IMG/VR virus record: IMGVR_UViG_3300023116_000222
Span: 1-29,784 of that record
Reading direction: 5' to 3' (one strand)
From: a virus
DNA: 29,784 bases
The number at the start of each line of letters is the position of its first letter. The first letter of the stretch is position 1. The notes under the pieces were generated by a model. It was not told the origin of the DNA, made no database searches, and was given only the letters and a program-made list of their open reading frames with translations. Of the stretch, positions 5,727-15,800 are shown piece by piece. Made by a program: the position numbers and the translations under genes.

Positions 5727-8700
5727 TCAATAAGCGCGAATCAAATACTTTACTCTATGATAGCGTGTTAGAAGAGGAATGTCAATCTCTGGTTGCAATG
5801 CTGATGTCACATTTAGTTTTACAGCAGAAGATAAAGTAAATAATCCTTCATTGACATCGATGCCAGCAGATGTCAATGGATCACCTTGTGGTTCAATTCT
5901 TTCAACAATTTGTTCAATTCCCAAATCTGCCTTTGCTGTTGGATATGTAACAATTTGCTGTTCTGTCTCATCATATATGAATTTTACTTGATGAATACCA
6001 TAATTATCATTACCAGCATTACCAGAAGATGCTCTTGTTTGTCTTATTTCAAGAATTAAATTACTTACCTGATAATCAGAATCTAAATCTAGAGTAACAT
6101 CTGTCCAATTGCTATGATTTCCAGCACTACTAATAGTTCCAATCTTTGTAAAACTAGATGCATTATCATTACTAGCAAATAACTCTAGTGGCTCATTTGG
6201 TGTCTCTCCACCGTTACTACCATTTCCAGTAATAACTTGTATTATAATTTGTATAATGGGAGAGTTTTTAGAATTATCTTCAGATGCATCAATTTGAATT
6301 GTTCTTGCATATCTTACTTGTTCTGATCCTTCGAATCTCAAATATTGTTCATCATTTGGAGAATCGAATCCAGCAGTTCCAGTTCCAGTTCCAGAAGGAG
6401 CATAGTCAACACCATCACTAGCTGAAGCAAACAAACCAGAAGTGCTAGAAGTTGTTGTGCCACCATCAGTAGCAGATGTTACTAGATAACCAACTTGTAT
6501 TGCACCATCTTGACCACCATTATTACCACCAGATCCAACTACAGCTGTTCCAGATCCAACATTTGTCATACCAGTGAGTGACCAATAGAAAAATGCACCA
6601 GATCCACCACCGCCACCACCAGAGCCATAATAAGTTTGGTTTTCTACAGCGGTAAATACAACACTACCATTATTACCATTTACTACCGTATTTGCTTGTC
6701 CTGCAGCTGCATTTCCAGCACCACCAGAATCTATTAGAGTTGCTGTAGGACCAGTGCCGCTAGATTTAATTGAAGATTGTCCTCTTTGTCCACCATATCC
6801 AGATCTACGGGCGTTAGAACCGTTTCCACCTCCACCGCCACCACCGATGCCAGCACCTACACCAACGCCGCCGCCACCGCCGCCACCGCCGCCTCCAGAG
6901 CAGACAGAATTAGTTCCTGTTCCCCCACCATTACCAAAAATATCACCAAGTTGTTGAACACCATCATTAGAGGCATTTGTTGTGCCATTTATACCAGCGT
7001 TTCCTCCAGTATTACCGCCGCCGCCACCGCCGCCGCCTCCTGCTGCGCCAATAAACATAGTTGATGACGTACCAACAGCAGAAGCAGCACCACCACCTCC
7101 GCCACCACCAGCACCAGATCCATTACCACCGTTACCACCACTAGCAAATCCGTTCGAAGAACCAGCGCCACGAGTAAGTCCGTTACCACCACCGCCGCCA
7201 CCGCCAACATAAACTCTCAGTGTTCCACTATTTGTTTGGTTAACTAAAGCTGTAATTCGTTTTCCTCCAATTCCAGTTCCAGGTGTTGCGGATTCATTAC
7301 CATCATGACCTGCACCACCACTACCGCCTCTTACTTCAGCAGTCAATGAATCTAGTGGCCAATCATTTGGAATATTATATGCTGTATATTGACCTGCTGC
7401 AGTTGGAGTAGTGAATGACTGTGAGACAGTACCAGATCCTGTATACAATGTTCTTGATCCATCTCCACCAGCGCCATTTATTAATGAACTCGTTCCACCC
7501 TCTCCACCAGAAGATGGTCCTCCACTTCCACCATCATTAGAGGTATAATATAAATTTACATCTAGAGTTAGTCCACCAGTAAGAGAAACATTGGACAAAG
7601 TATTACTAAAATTAGTTGTAGATCCATTTACAGTATATGATCCTGCACCTCCATCGCCGCCAGCACCTCCATTATCACCAGTTGCTCCACCTTCTCCACC
7701 AGTAGCAGTAATTCTATAAGTGTTGCCATTGTATGTAAATTGATAATAGCTTTGACCGCCGTTACCACCGCCACCATCTGTAGTAGCACCACCACCACCA
7801 GCACCGCCAGCAAAACCACTAATTCCTACAATAGGAAGTTCATCTGCCGCTGGAGCGGGAACAGTGTATGATCCACTCGATCCCTCTTCAACTTTAACTT
7901 CAGTTGAAGTGATAGTATTTCCTGGCAATTGAATTTCTTTACCACCAATAGTATACGTGTCATCAATAATATATAATGTTGGAGCTGGAGTTCCAATGGT
8001 TGTGGTGACATCTGGTGGTAAATTACCAGCAATCTTATACCCTGTTTCTATCGTAATATCACCAGAACTACCAGTAGCAGTAATGTCTAAAGATGTATTA
8101 GTTCTTGCAAGATATTTTGTTTTTGCTAACTTTATTGTATTATCATCTTGTTTTATAACAAACCATGTAGTGTTTACATTGAATCCGTAATTAGTAACTC
8201 CATCGCTTAAATTTGCAGATGTTGATTGCGAATTCGCAGATACTCTGATCATATTTCCAGTAAACAATTGATGATTATTGATGGTAATAATATCATTTGT
8301 AATGTTTATTGCAGATGAGGCAAATGATTTATATTCTTTTTCTCCAATACCACTAACATTTCCAAAAGTAGAAAGGTTTGGATCAGTAACAACATAATCA
8401 ACAATACCGTGATTATGAAATAGTTGTCCACCTCCTTCAGGAAGAAAAAATCCAACTTGTCCAGTAGAATCCTTAAATCCAACAGAATGATCATCATTGA
8501 TAGCGCCAGTTCCCTCAAAAGAAGTTGCACTAGCGGCAGTAGAAGTTAGAATTTGATGTTCATGTTCTGGTACAGTTGAAATTGGTTTTTCTTGCAATGG
8601 ACCAATTGTAAATGTAACCTCGCCAGTCAGTGATCCACCAACAAATTCTGAGACGTTTGTGTATCCACTAATAACAATATTTCCAATATCATATAATGTC

Positions 8701-9944
8701 TCCTGTTCTTTTTTAGAAAAATACCATTTTCCTCCCGAAGTTCCAACTGAAGCAATGACATTTCCAGATACAGGAGATCCACCACCAGTAACACCACCAC
8801 CAGATCCGACTAATTTTCTTGTTTTATAGTCAGGTACTTTAAATGTTACGGCACTACTTGATCCAAAATTTTCAATCTTATAAGTTCCGCCACTTCCGCC
8901 GTAATCGTTTTTTATAATATTGAATAGTAACGGATATTCATCGGCATTATATTCAGATCCGTCACAGTATAAAAATCCTGGGTATTGAAAATCAATATCG
9001 TCTGCTGTTGGTGATGAAGTTGTAACAATTTCTATTCTACCTAAACCATCACTTCCTGGTTGATTGACATATACAACTTCTCCATCTTGATATCCATACC
9101 CAGGATTTTTTATACTACAAAAGTTCAAAGTTCCGTCTAAATTAGCACTAACCCCAACTCTTAAACCAGTTCCTGTAGTAGATGCTAATGTAAAGTTTCC
9201 TGAAGAACCTAAATCAGTGACATTGTAATATTTTCCAGCTGTAATATCACCATTACTTCTTGCTAATCTAAAATTATCGTCATCAATTTTATCAACATAA
9301 AAAGTAAATCCAGTATCAAATTCTACACCACCTTCACCACTAGTAGACAATATTATATTCAATACAGCTTGAGTAGTAGCACCACCACCGCTGATAGTTA
9401 TCTGTGGAAATTGATATCCTAGTCCACCATCTAATATAGTTACACCTGTCAGTTCACCAGTAGCTGTATTTACAACAGCAGCTACATTTGCTTGCTTTAC
9501 TGGTCCACTACCATTATCAGTAATTGAAATAGTAGGACTACTTGTATATCCAGCTCCACCAGTACTTACTTCAATTTCAGCAATAGAACCTCCTAATTTT
9601 GTACTGTTAGGCGCTTGCGATGTTTCAATAACAGTAAGTTTATCTCCAGTAATAAATCCATGATCTGTATAAGTTATTGTTTCAGTTGAAACAGAAAAAT
9701 TTCCAGCGTTTATTTCCAGTGTAATTGGAAGTACTTCAAATCCATTTGGATCACTCAAATTAGTAGTATAACCAGAACCACCACCAGCACCAGATACAAC
9801 AGAACCAAGTTGCTGAACGACTCCATTATCAGTAACTTTCGAATGATCTGCTTTAAAAATAGGTATAATAGTTCCAATAGGAACATAACTATTTCCTAAA
9901 GTTTGAATATCAGATAAGAATCCTTTTCGTGCTGTTCTAGACAT
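5727..9944 (-). CDS. large tail collar/adhesin protein with polyglycine region
   Basis: 1,405 residues. N-terminal VPIGTIIPIF (21-30) and a tail-collar segment at about 320-375 (FLYCDGSEYNADEYPLLFNI, then FKVPDY) match the phage tail collar family of T4 short-tail-fibre-type proteins. Two His-x-His pairs follow (HEH near 460, HNH near 510). Residues about 700-1120 are dominated by glycine, with runs of up to ten, separated by short beta segments. This resembles T-even gp38-type adhesins, whose polyglycine-II sandwiches present receptor-binding loops. Residues about 1190-1330 look like a beta-sandwich, possibly discoidin-like, and the end is YLIRAY, related to the IIRAY end of the 396-aa collar protein. 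Role inferred: host adhesion at the tail tip or fibre. Confidence 0.8.
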   Translation of the reverse strand: MSRTARKGFLSDIQTLGNSYVPIGTIIPIFKADHSKVTDNGVVQQLGSVVSGAGGGSGYTTNLSDPNGFEVLPITLEINAGNFSVSTETITYTDHGFITGDKLTVIETSQAPNSTKLGGSIAEIEVSTGGAGYTSSPTISITDNGSGPVKQANVAAVVNTATGELTGVTILDGGLGYQFPQITISGGGATTQAVLNIILSTSGEGGVEFDTGFTFYVDKIDDDNFRLARSNGDITAGKYYNVTDLGSSGNFTLASTTGTGLRVGVSANLDGTLNFCSIKNPGYGYQDGEVVYVNQPGSDGLGRIEIVTTSSPTADDIDFQYPGFLYCDGSEYNADEYPLLFNIIKNDYGGSGGTYKIENFGSSSAVTFKVPDYKTRKLVGSGGGVTGGGSPVSGNVIASVGTSGGKWYFSKKEQETLYDIGNIVISGYTNVSEFVGGSLTGEVTFTIGPLQEKPISTVPEHEHQILTSTAASATSFEGTGAINDDHSVGFKDSTGQVGFFLPEGGGQLFHNHGIVDYVVTDPNLSTFGNVSGIGEKEYKSFASSAINITNDIITINNHQLFTGNMIRVSANSQSTSANLSDGVTNYGFNVNTTWFVIKQDDNTIKLAKTKYLARTNTSLDITATGSSGDITIETGYKIAGNLPPDVTTTIGTPAPTLYIIDDTYTIGGKEIQLPGNTITSTEVKVEEGSSGSYTVPAPAADELPIVGISGFAGGAGGGGATTDGGGGNGGQSYYQFTYNGNTYRITATGGEGGATGDNGGAGGDGGAGSYTVNGSTTNFSNTLSNVSLTGGLTLDVNLYYTSNDGGSGGPSSGGEGGTSSLINGAGGDGSRTLYTGSGTVSQSFTTPTAAGQYTAYNIPNDWPLDSLTAEVRGGSGGAGHDGNESATPGTGIGGKRITALVNQTNSGTLRVYVGGGGGGGNGLTRGAGSSNGFASGGNGGNGSGAGGGGGGGAASAVGTSSTMFIGAAGGGGGGGGGNTGGNAGINGTTNASNDGVQQLGDIFGNGGGTGTNSVCSGGGGGGGGGGVGVGAGIGGGGGGGNGSNARRSGYGGQRGQSSIKSSGTGPTATLIDSGGAGNAAAGQANTVVNGNNGSVVFTAVENQTYYGSGGGGGGSGAFFYWSLTGMTNVGSGTAVVGSGGNNGGQDGAIQVGYLVTSATDGGTTTSSTSGLFASASDGVDYAPSGTGTGTAGFDSPNDEQYLRFEGSEQVRYARTIQIDASEDNSKNSPIIQIIIQVITGNGSNGGETPNEPLELFASNDNASSFTKIGTISSAGNHSNWTDVTLDLDSDYQVSNLILEIRQTRASSGNAGNDNYGIHQVKFIYDETEQQIVTYPTAKADLGIEQIVERIEPQGDPLTSAGIDVNEGLFTLSSAVKLNVTSALQPEIDIPLLTRYHRVKYLIRAY
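6490..7860 (-). repeat. GGN trinucleotide-rich, polyglycine-coding region
   Basis: On the plus strand this region is a run of CCA/CCG/CCT triplets, which read on the minus strand as GGN glycine codons. The longest unbroken tract is about 6867-6896 (ten glycines); others lie near 7015-7041, 7091-7110 and 7188-7205. It is locally much richer in GC than the flanking gene. In-frame expansion or contraction by slippage or recombination would change the adhesin without breaking the frame. Confidence 0.8.
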
Positions 9945-9950
9945 TTCTTC

Positions 9951-11651
9951 TTATACCTTTATTAAAAATTCAACCATTGTAAATGGTGCAATTAGACTAT
10001 CTATCTTAGAAACATTCTCGGGAGAAATGTTTATACTAGCTTCCATACCATCAGTTGGTACAAAAAGTTCTGGAATATTGATATCGAAATTAGTCGCTCC
10101 AAATACATAGGGAATGGTATGTGTATGCTGTGTAGGATCTTCTTGGTATCCAAATGCTTCTGTGCTTACAATAGTATTTGATAGTTGGGGGAAAGCTTGC
10201 TGAGCAGAATCATCGACAACAGTATCAAAAGGAAGTACATTATGTAATGATTGGTTATGAGAATATCCAGCAGCTTCAGCAGGATCACCAAAGGTTGTTG
10301 ATAATACCTCTAATTGAAAAGGACCACTAGAGAGAGCATAACCTTGTGTATCTGGAAAAGTCAAAGTATCACCAGCAGCATATCCAGAACCAGTATCAAT
10401 CCAAGCAATTATTTTGTATCTTGTATAATTTGGTTCTCCAACACTATCAGGCCACGCCTCAAATCTTATTGAAGCTCGAGCTCCACTTCCACTTCCACCA
10501 ACTAAATCCACCTCACCAGTGACAAAAGATTCTAAACTAGACCAAAGATTTCCACCATACGTTGTGTATGCCCACTGTCCTATTCCTTTTGTATAATTGT
10601 CAGCAGTTACATTTAAATTTTCATATAATGCAAATCCTTGAATTGCTCCACCACTACTTCCTTGAGTAGTTGGAATATTATCAGATCCTACAAAATCTCC
10701 ACCATCAATGTAATTTGCGCCGAAACCATAAGTCTGAGATGCACATTCCATTTCTACTGTTGTCAGACCTATGTCCAAGATAGTATAAGTTTGAAAACAT
10801 GGTCCTTCTGGAGTAGTATTCAGATTTAATGTGTTACCTTGTGGAACAAGGCAACTACCGTCATATGTACTACATGAACCTTTACAAATTCCATAGTACT
10901 CAAATGTAGCACCAGTTCCTAGAAATTGTCCACTAGAAATATAATTGTCGTCATTCCAAACTTCAGACTGTGCATAAAAAAGACATGCTGGTTGTTCATC
11001 TGTTGCATCATACCAATTTTGAACACCAATTGTTGATGCATTCGTAAAATAATTTAATTCAAAAATATCACTTCCAGCTCTTCTAATAGTTCTACATCTA
11101 TAAGTGGTAGTGAAGTGAGCGTGTGGAAGAAATCCATTAGCAGCAACTACTTCTTCATCAGGTTTTGTAGGATAAGTAAATCCAACATTATTTCCAACTT
11201 TAACAGTCCTTGCAGGAACTCTAAACTGCCCCGTCAATTCAACAACAGCAGTATTTCCAACATTACTAGAAACTTCTACACCAACACCAGACTTTGAAAT
11301 TGTTTGACCAGCAGCATTTATCACTGTTGCATCATTTATAACACCCTGATCAGAACCAGTTGATGGTTTGATAAACTTAGATCTCAAATCAGGAACTTGA
11401 AATTGAGTGTCTAGTAAATCTTGATCTGGTTTTTTGAATGAACAGGTAGAACCTGTACCAAGTACTTCTGCTAAAGCAGGATACAATGCCTCATTGTATA
11501 CAGAACCATCACATCTAATATAACCTGCTGGCAGCAGTGACTTACTCAATCCAATTAAAGGATCATTGACATCTAACTCTACAGGAAATGCAATAATTGT
11601 TCCCGTGGTAGTTCCTATCTTTGTTCTTTCTTGGTTTAGGAAAACTGCCAT
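9951..11651 (-). CDS. tail collar domain protein (putative tail fibre)
   Basis: 566 residues. The N-terminus carries the tail-collar fold signature: GTIIAFPVE (about 17-25), LPAGYIRCDGSVYNEALYP (40-58) and FQVPDLRSKFIKP (83-95). Two His-x-His pairs, HAH near 177 and HTH near 509, resemble the metal-binding HxH motifs of T4 gp37-type fibres. The central part has clustered cysteines (CRC; CKGSCSTYDGSC; later C-x-C-like spacing), unusual for a fibre made in the cytoplasm. The C-terminus PFTMVEFLIKV is similar in position and pattern to the ends of the two neighbouring collar proteins. Probably a virion fibre or baseplate-tip protein. It follows the 396-aa gene after one base and precedes the 1,405-aa gene by six. 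Confidence 0.8.
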   Translation of the reverse strand: MAVFLNQERTKIGTTTGTIIAFPVELDVNDPLIGLSKSLLPAGYIRCDGSVYNEALYPALAEVLGTGSTCSFKKPDQDLLDTQFQVPDLRSKFIKPSTGSDQGVINDATVINAAGQTISKSGVGVEVSSNVGNTAVVELTGQFRVPARTVKVGNNVGFTYPTKPDEEVVAANGFLPHAHFTTTYRCRTIRRAGSDIFELNYFTNASTIGVQNWYDATDEQPACLFYAQSEVWNDDNYISSGQFLGTGATFEYYGICKGSCSTYDGSCLVPQGNTLNLNTTPEGPCFQTYTILDIGLTTVEMECASQTYGFGANYIDGGDFVGSDNIPTTQGSSGGAIQGFALYENLNVTADNYTKGIGQWAYTTYGGNLWSSLESFVTGEVDLVGGSGSGARASIRFEAWPDSVGEPNYTRYKIIAWIDTGSGYAAGDTLTFPDTQGYALSSGPFQLEVLSTTFGDPAEAAGYSHNQSLHNVLPFDTVVDDSAQQAFPQLSNTIVSTEAFGYQEDPTQHTHTIPYVFGATNFDINIPELFVPTDGMEASINISPENVSKIDSLIAPFTMVEFLIKV

Positions 11652-11652
11652 A

Positions 11653-12843
11653 TTAATAAGCTCTAATAATCATTATGATTGTTTGAGATGGTGTATTATT
11701 ATCCATAATGACAGTCAATGCATCTGGAATATCAGAAACATTTACAGTATAGGACTGTACATTATTTATTGCGATAGTAGGAGGAACTTTTAGTCCAGCA
11801 GCATTCATAGACACATCAAAACTAAAATGATTATGAGTTGCAACCTGAGCATCAGTGAAATCTTGACCAGTATGACTCAGAGTTGTTGGATATGTAGTTG
11901 AAACATCACCATTCAAATAATTGGGTCTTCCAAAGATTTCTGTTGGTGGTGGAAAAACACCAGTATGCTGCTTCATATGGTGATTGTAATTGTATGTGTC
12001 TTGAAATGAATCAGTAAAAGCACCTGTAGATGGTATTGTTCTTGTTAGTCCAGCAGCAGGAACTTGATCTTGGGTAAATGATTTTGTTTCATCTGTCAAA
12101 ACTAACACATTTTCATCATAATATGTAATTGCACCAAATCCATTTCTCCACGTATCTGGACTATCTGTACTTGAAACTCCATTCAAGTTTGCAGTTTCGT
12201 AGTTTGGAGATCCAGATGTTGCAACAGTTGGAGCTTCAAATACCTGCACATATTTACCACTTGGAAATGCAGTTGTATATTGTCCACTGTGTTTGTGACC
12301 AGGAGTATGATCAATTCCAAGTTTTCTACCAATGGTGTAATATGTTTTAGACCATGTAGGATCATTCAAAGTTATATCTTTAATTTTTCCTGCCATTGCA
12401 TTGTTATTATCCATATCAAACAATAGATTAGTATCAGCAGTCCAAATAGTAGGAGGAGTAACTCCAGTTCCATCTTCGGAAATGTATTCACCAATAATAT
12501 CCTCAGCATCAGATTGACCATGCTGATACTTTGATTCTTGAAGCATTTCTAGTTCAAGATCAACCATTGCTCTATTGTTTAGATTTGGTACTCTAAACAC
12601 ATCAGCATCTTCATAGTCTGGAAAATTTCCAACAATAGAGTCATCTTCTGGACCATAAGTATTTCCCAACATTGATGCAAGAAGAGGATAATTATTGCAT
12701 GGATGAGTTTGTCCATTGCAAACTAACCAACCACGGGGAATACCACTCGGATTGTTTCCTGTTATCGATGAAGTTCCACCCCATGGCATAATAGTGCCAA
12801 TGGGGGCATTCTTCATTTCTTTTAGTCTATTGTAAAAAGCCAT
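11653..12843 (-). CDS. tail collar domain protein (putative tail fibre)
   Basis: 396 residues with a clear phage tail collar domain: APIGTIMPWGG (13-23), PRGWLVCNGQTHPCNNYP (36-53), LLASMLGNTYG, and FRVPNLNNRAM (about 82-92). HxH motifs occur near 184 (HKH) and 337 (HNH), with an additional HH...H cluster between them. The C-terminus is SQTIIMIIRAY. The ATG shares one base with the giant gene's stop (TAATG), so translation is probably coupled. It is one of three paralogous collar proteins in tandem, each larger than the last in the direction of transcription. Most likely a distal fibre or adhesion component; the exact structural position is not visible. Confidence 0.85.
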   Translation of the reverse strand: MAFYNRLKEMKNAPIGTIMPWGGTSSITGNNPSGIPRGWLVCNGQTHPCNNYPLLASMLGNTYGPEDDSIVGNFPDYEDADVFRVPNLNNRAMVDLELEMLQESKYQHGQSDAEDIIGEYISEDGTGVTPPTIWTADTNLLFDMDNNNAMAGKIKDITLNDPTWSKTYYTIGRKLGIDHTPGHKHSGQYTTAFPSGKYVQVFEAPTVATSGSPNYETANLNGVSSTDSPDTWRNGFGAITYYDENVLVLTDETKSFTQDQVPAAGLTRTIPSTGAFTDSFQDTYNYNHHMKQHTGVFPPPTEIFGRPNYLNGDVSTTYPTTLSHTGQDFTDAQVATHNHFSFDVSMNAAGLKVPPTIAINNVQSYTVNVSDIPDALTVIMDNNTPSQTIIMIIRAY

Positions 12844-15800
12844 TAGAGTTCAGTCAACCACCAACCTTGGTATGCAGCAGGTATAAAGTTATCTCCATCA
12901 CTTTGACCAACATAAATCAATCCAAAGGATGCATTTTTGTTTTGAACTACCAATTCACCAGATGCATATGGAGATGATAATCCTCCTAATTTAGTTCCTT
13001 CAATGTCACCTTGAACTGGAACTGGTTCACCACCAACAATTGGAGCACGAATAACAAGAGAATTGTTGTATGTCAATTCTCCACCAACTTCAGTAAATCT
13101 AATAATGTCTCCAGTTACAGCATTATCTGGTAGTGTTAGAACGAGAGCACCTGTAGAAGGAGCAACCTGCACAATATAATTTATATTAACTTCAACAGTT
13201 CCATTTGAATTGATAAACTTAGCAATGTGACCACCATTTTTATTCTTATATCCTATCTTGCCAAATGCATCAATCGATCTGTCTTGATTGACAGTAAATG
13301 TGCTATCACCATTTTCACCTAGATTCCTTACGTTTAGAATCTCTTGTTCTGCAGTTGGGTTGGCAGACGCAACACCAGCAACATCAAGTAAACGTCCAAC
13401 AAATGTATCACCTGTATTCGAATCAACTTGGAATGTTGGTGTATATTCCTTGTTAGTAAACTGAATTGAGTTAGGATCCTCAACACACTGTGATGGGAAG
13501 ATCCTCAGCTGACCACTAATATCAGTACCAGCATAAATTGTTAGCAGACCAGCTTCGAAGTGGTGTTCTTCGTTGTTAACCAATTTCAGGATAGGTACTT
13601 CATTATCAGTACCCATGACAGTAAAGTTAGAACCAATAAAGTTTACATCATCATAAACATCTAACTTACCATGATGATAGTTGGTCTTGACGAGTTTAGT
13701 GCCTCCATCATTAGTTACAGTATTGTCTACTTCTAGATATTCATTACCAATAATGAGGAAGTATTCACGATCTAGGAAGAATGGAACAAGATCACTATTT
13801 TCAAGTCCAACCGTAATAGTTGTATCAGCACCTGTTGCATCAAGATCTTGAGTTAGGACAGTCTGTTCTCTCAAGAGAACTCTGAAAACAGTCTCACCAT
13901 CTTGATGAGTAGTAGCTGATTTTTCACCATCACTAGTACCAATGTACTGGGAAACGTCATCATTTCTAATAACAGGCAGATTGCCTGCAGGCGATGTGGT
14001 GATTGTTGGAGTTCCACTGATATACATCAATTCTGGAGTTTCAGTTCCGTATCCAACAAGAATAAAATCACCTTGTTCAAAATCACTAATATCATCAACT
14101 GGCAAAGAAGTAGCAGTTGCTGTTACTCCCGAAACACTATTAACAAATGTTGTTGCGATATCATTATCAACTTTTGGATCTTTGAGGAATACTAATACTC
14201 GATCACCAACAGAATGTGATTGAAGCGTACTACCCCACTGAGATCTCTTAGCATAAACTTCACCATATGGATTACCAAGAGTAGTGTCACCAGTGCAGGT
14301 ATCAACATTGAATACTGTTCTTACATCATCAGTAATAGTGAAGTTATCATTTCTTGAAGCTTCAAGTTGAGCACCTTCCGCAGTTCCATTTCCACCAAAA
14401 TTGACATTTAGAGTAACAGTAGTTGTAGTTCCAGTTGCTATACTGATAATTTGTGGATCAGTAAATCTAACTTTTCCAGAATCTGTAGGGAATTGATTTT
14501 GTTGTAATGTTACAGATCCGTTGTTTCCAGTCAGTCTAACAAAATCACCAACTTCCAATCCACTAGAATCATTTACAAGATTAATAGTATTAGTTTCTGC
14601 TTGGATATTTCCAGTAAAGTTAAAGATTGATGCGGTCTTACATCCACCATTGATTCTCAATGTTTGACCAAGGGTTACATCACCTTTGATTGTAGTGTCA
14701 CCAGTAGTAGAATCAACAACAAATACATCATTCGCTTCATCATCACAATCAGTTCCATCAGAAATTCTGAATTTCTGTGTTAGTAGTTCTAATGTTTCAT
14801 CAACTTTGATAAATTCACCAGATGCACCTGTGTCATCATTTCTGCTAACAATAATATAATCATTTTCAGTTAGAGATCCGCCAAATTCTGCAAGGTATAC
14901 ATCATCAAATTCTCCAGTAGCATCAAGTGATTGCTCTAACCAACTAGCATCAAACTGAACATTGACTTTATAAATTGAAGTTGTATCAGGATGATTTGTT
15001 AGAGTATTTGGAGAGAAATTGCCAAATGGTCTCCTCTTGACTTTCAAGAAATAAGGAGCAGTAGACCTAGAAACTTCAATAATTTGTACAATTTCTGGGT
15101 GTGCAGTCTCAGCATCCCAATTACCAACGATAGGTGAATCAATAATAATATAATCGTTTTCTCCTAAGTATTGCAGTCCAGTAGAAAGGAAAGGACTGTT
15201 CTTGATTGGTAGATAGAATTCATCTGGATCAGTTAGAGCAGGAAGAATCTGTGGTTCATCGATGCTAATTGGATTTGCCTCAGTTCCTTTTTGTCCCTGG
15301 TAGAAAGATCCACCCCAAGTGCCAGCACCAGCAGTATCAACTGCGTTATATCCGTCATCTCCTGGTTGTAAGACAAGGACATTTAGAATGTCAACGTTTT
15401 GTGTGAACGTTCCATCCAGATTGACACCATCTTGATGTGCAACATCATCGCTACCCATTCTCTTTCTTTGACCAGAGAACGAGAAGGACGCTGTACCACC
15501 ACAAATTTGAACTGATGCATCAAACTTCGCAGATGCAACAACCAACAGTTTGTTATTGACAGTTGTAGTTCCACCTTGACCTGCAATATTAACTTCAGAA
15601 GCGTTAGTAGCAAAGTTGACTGTTGAAGGACCACCAGAGTTAGAGAAGAGATTAATAAGACTTGCCTGAGATCTTAGATTCGCCTGTCCCTGTTGACGAC
15701 GGAATCCTAACCATTGGTCACCATCAACTCTAAATGATTGAGTATGTACTACTGTATAAGATAGACTTTCGTTGATGTTGCCAAATGCACCACCAATTTC

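Noticed and set aside
6754-7212. Plus-strand proline-rich frames opposite the polyglycine region
   Set aside because: They are the antisense reading of GGN glycine codons (CCN gives proline). No start context, and all neighbouring genes are on the minus strand.
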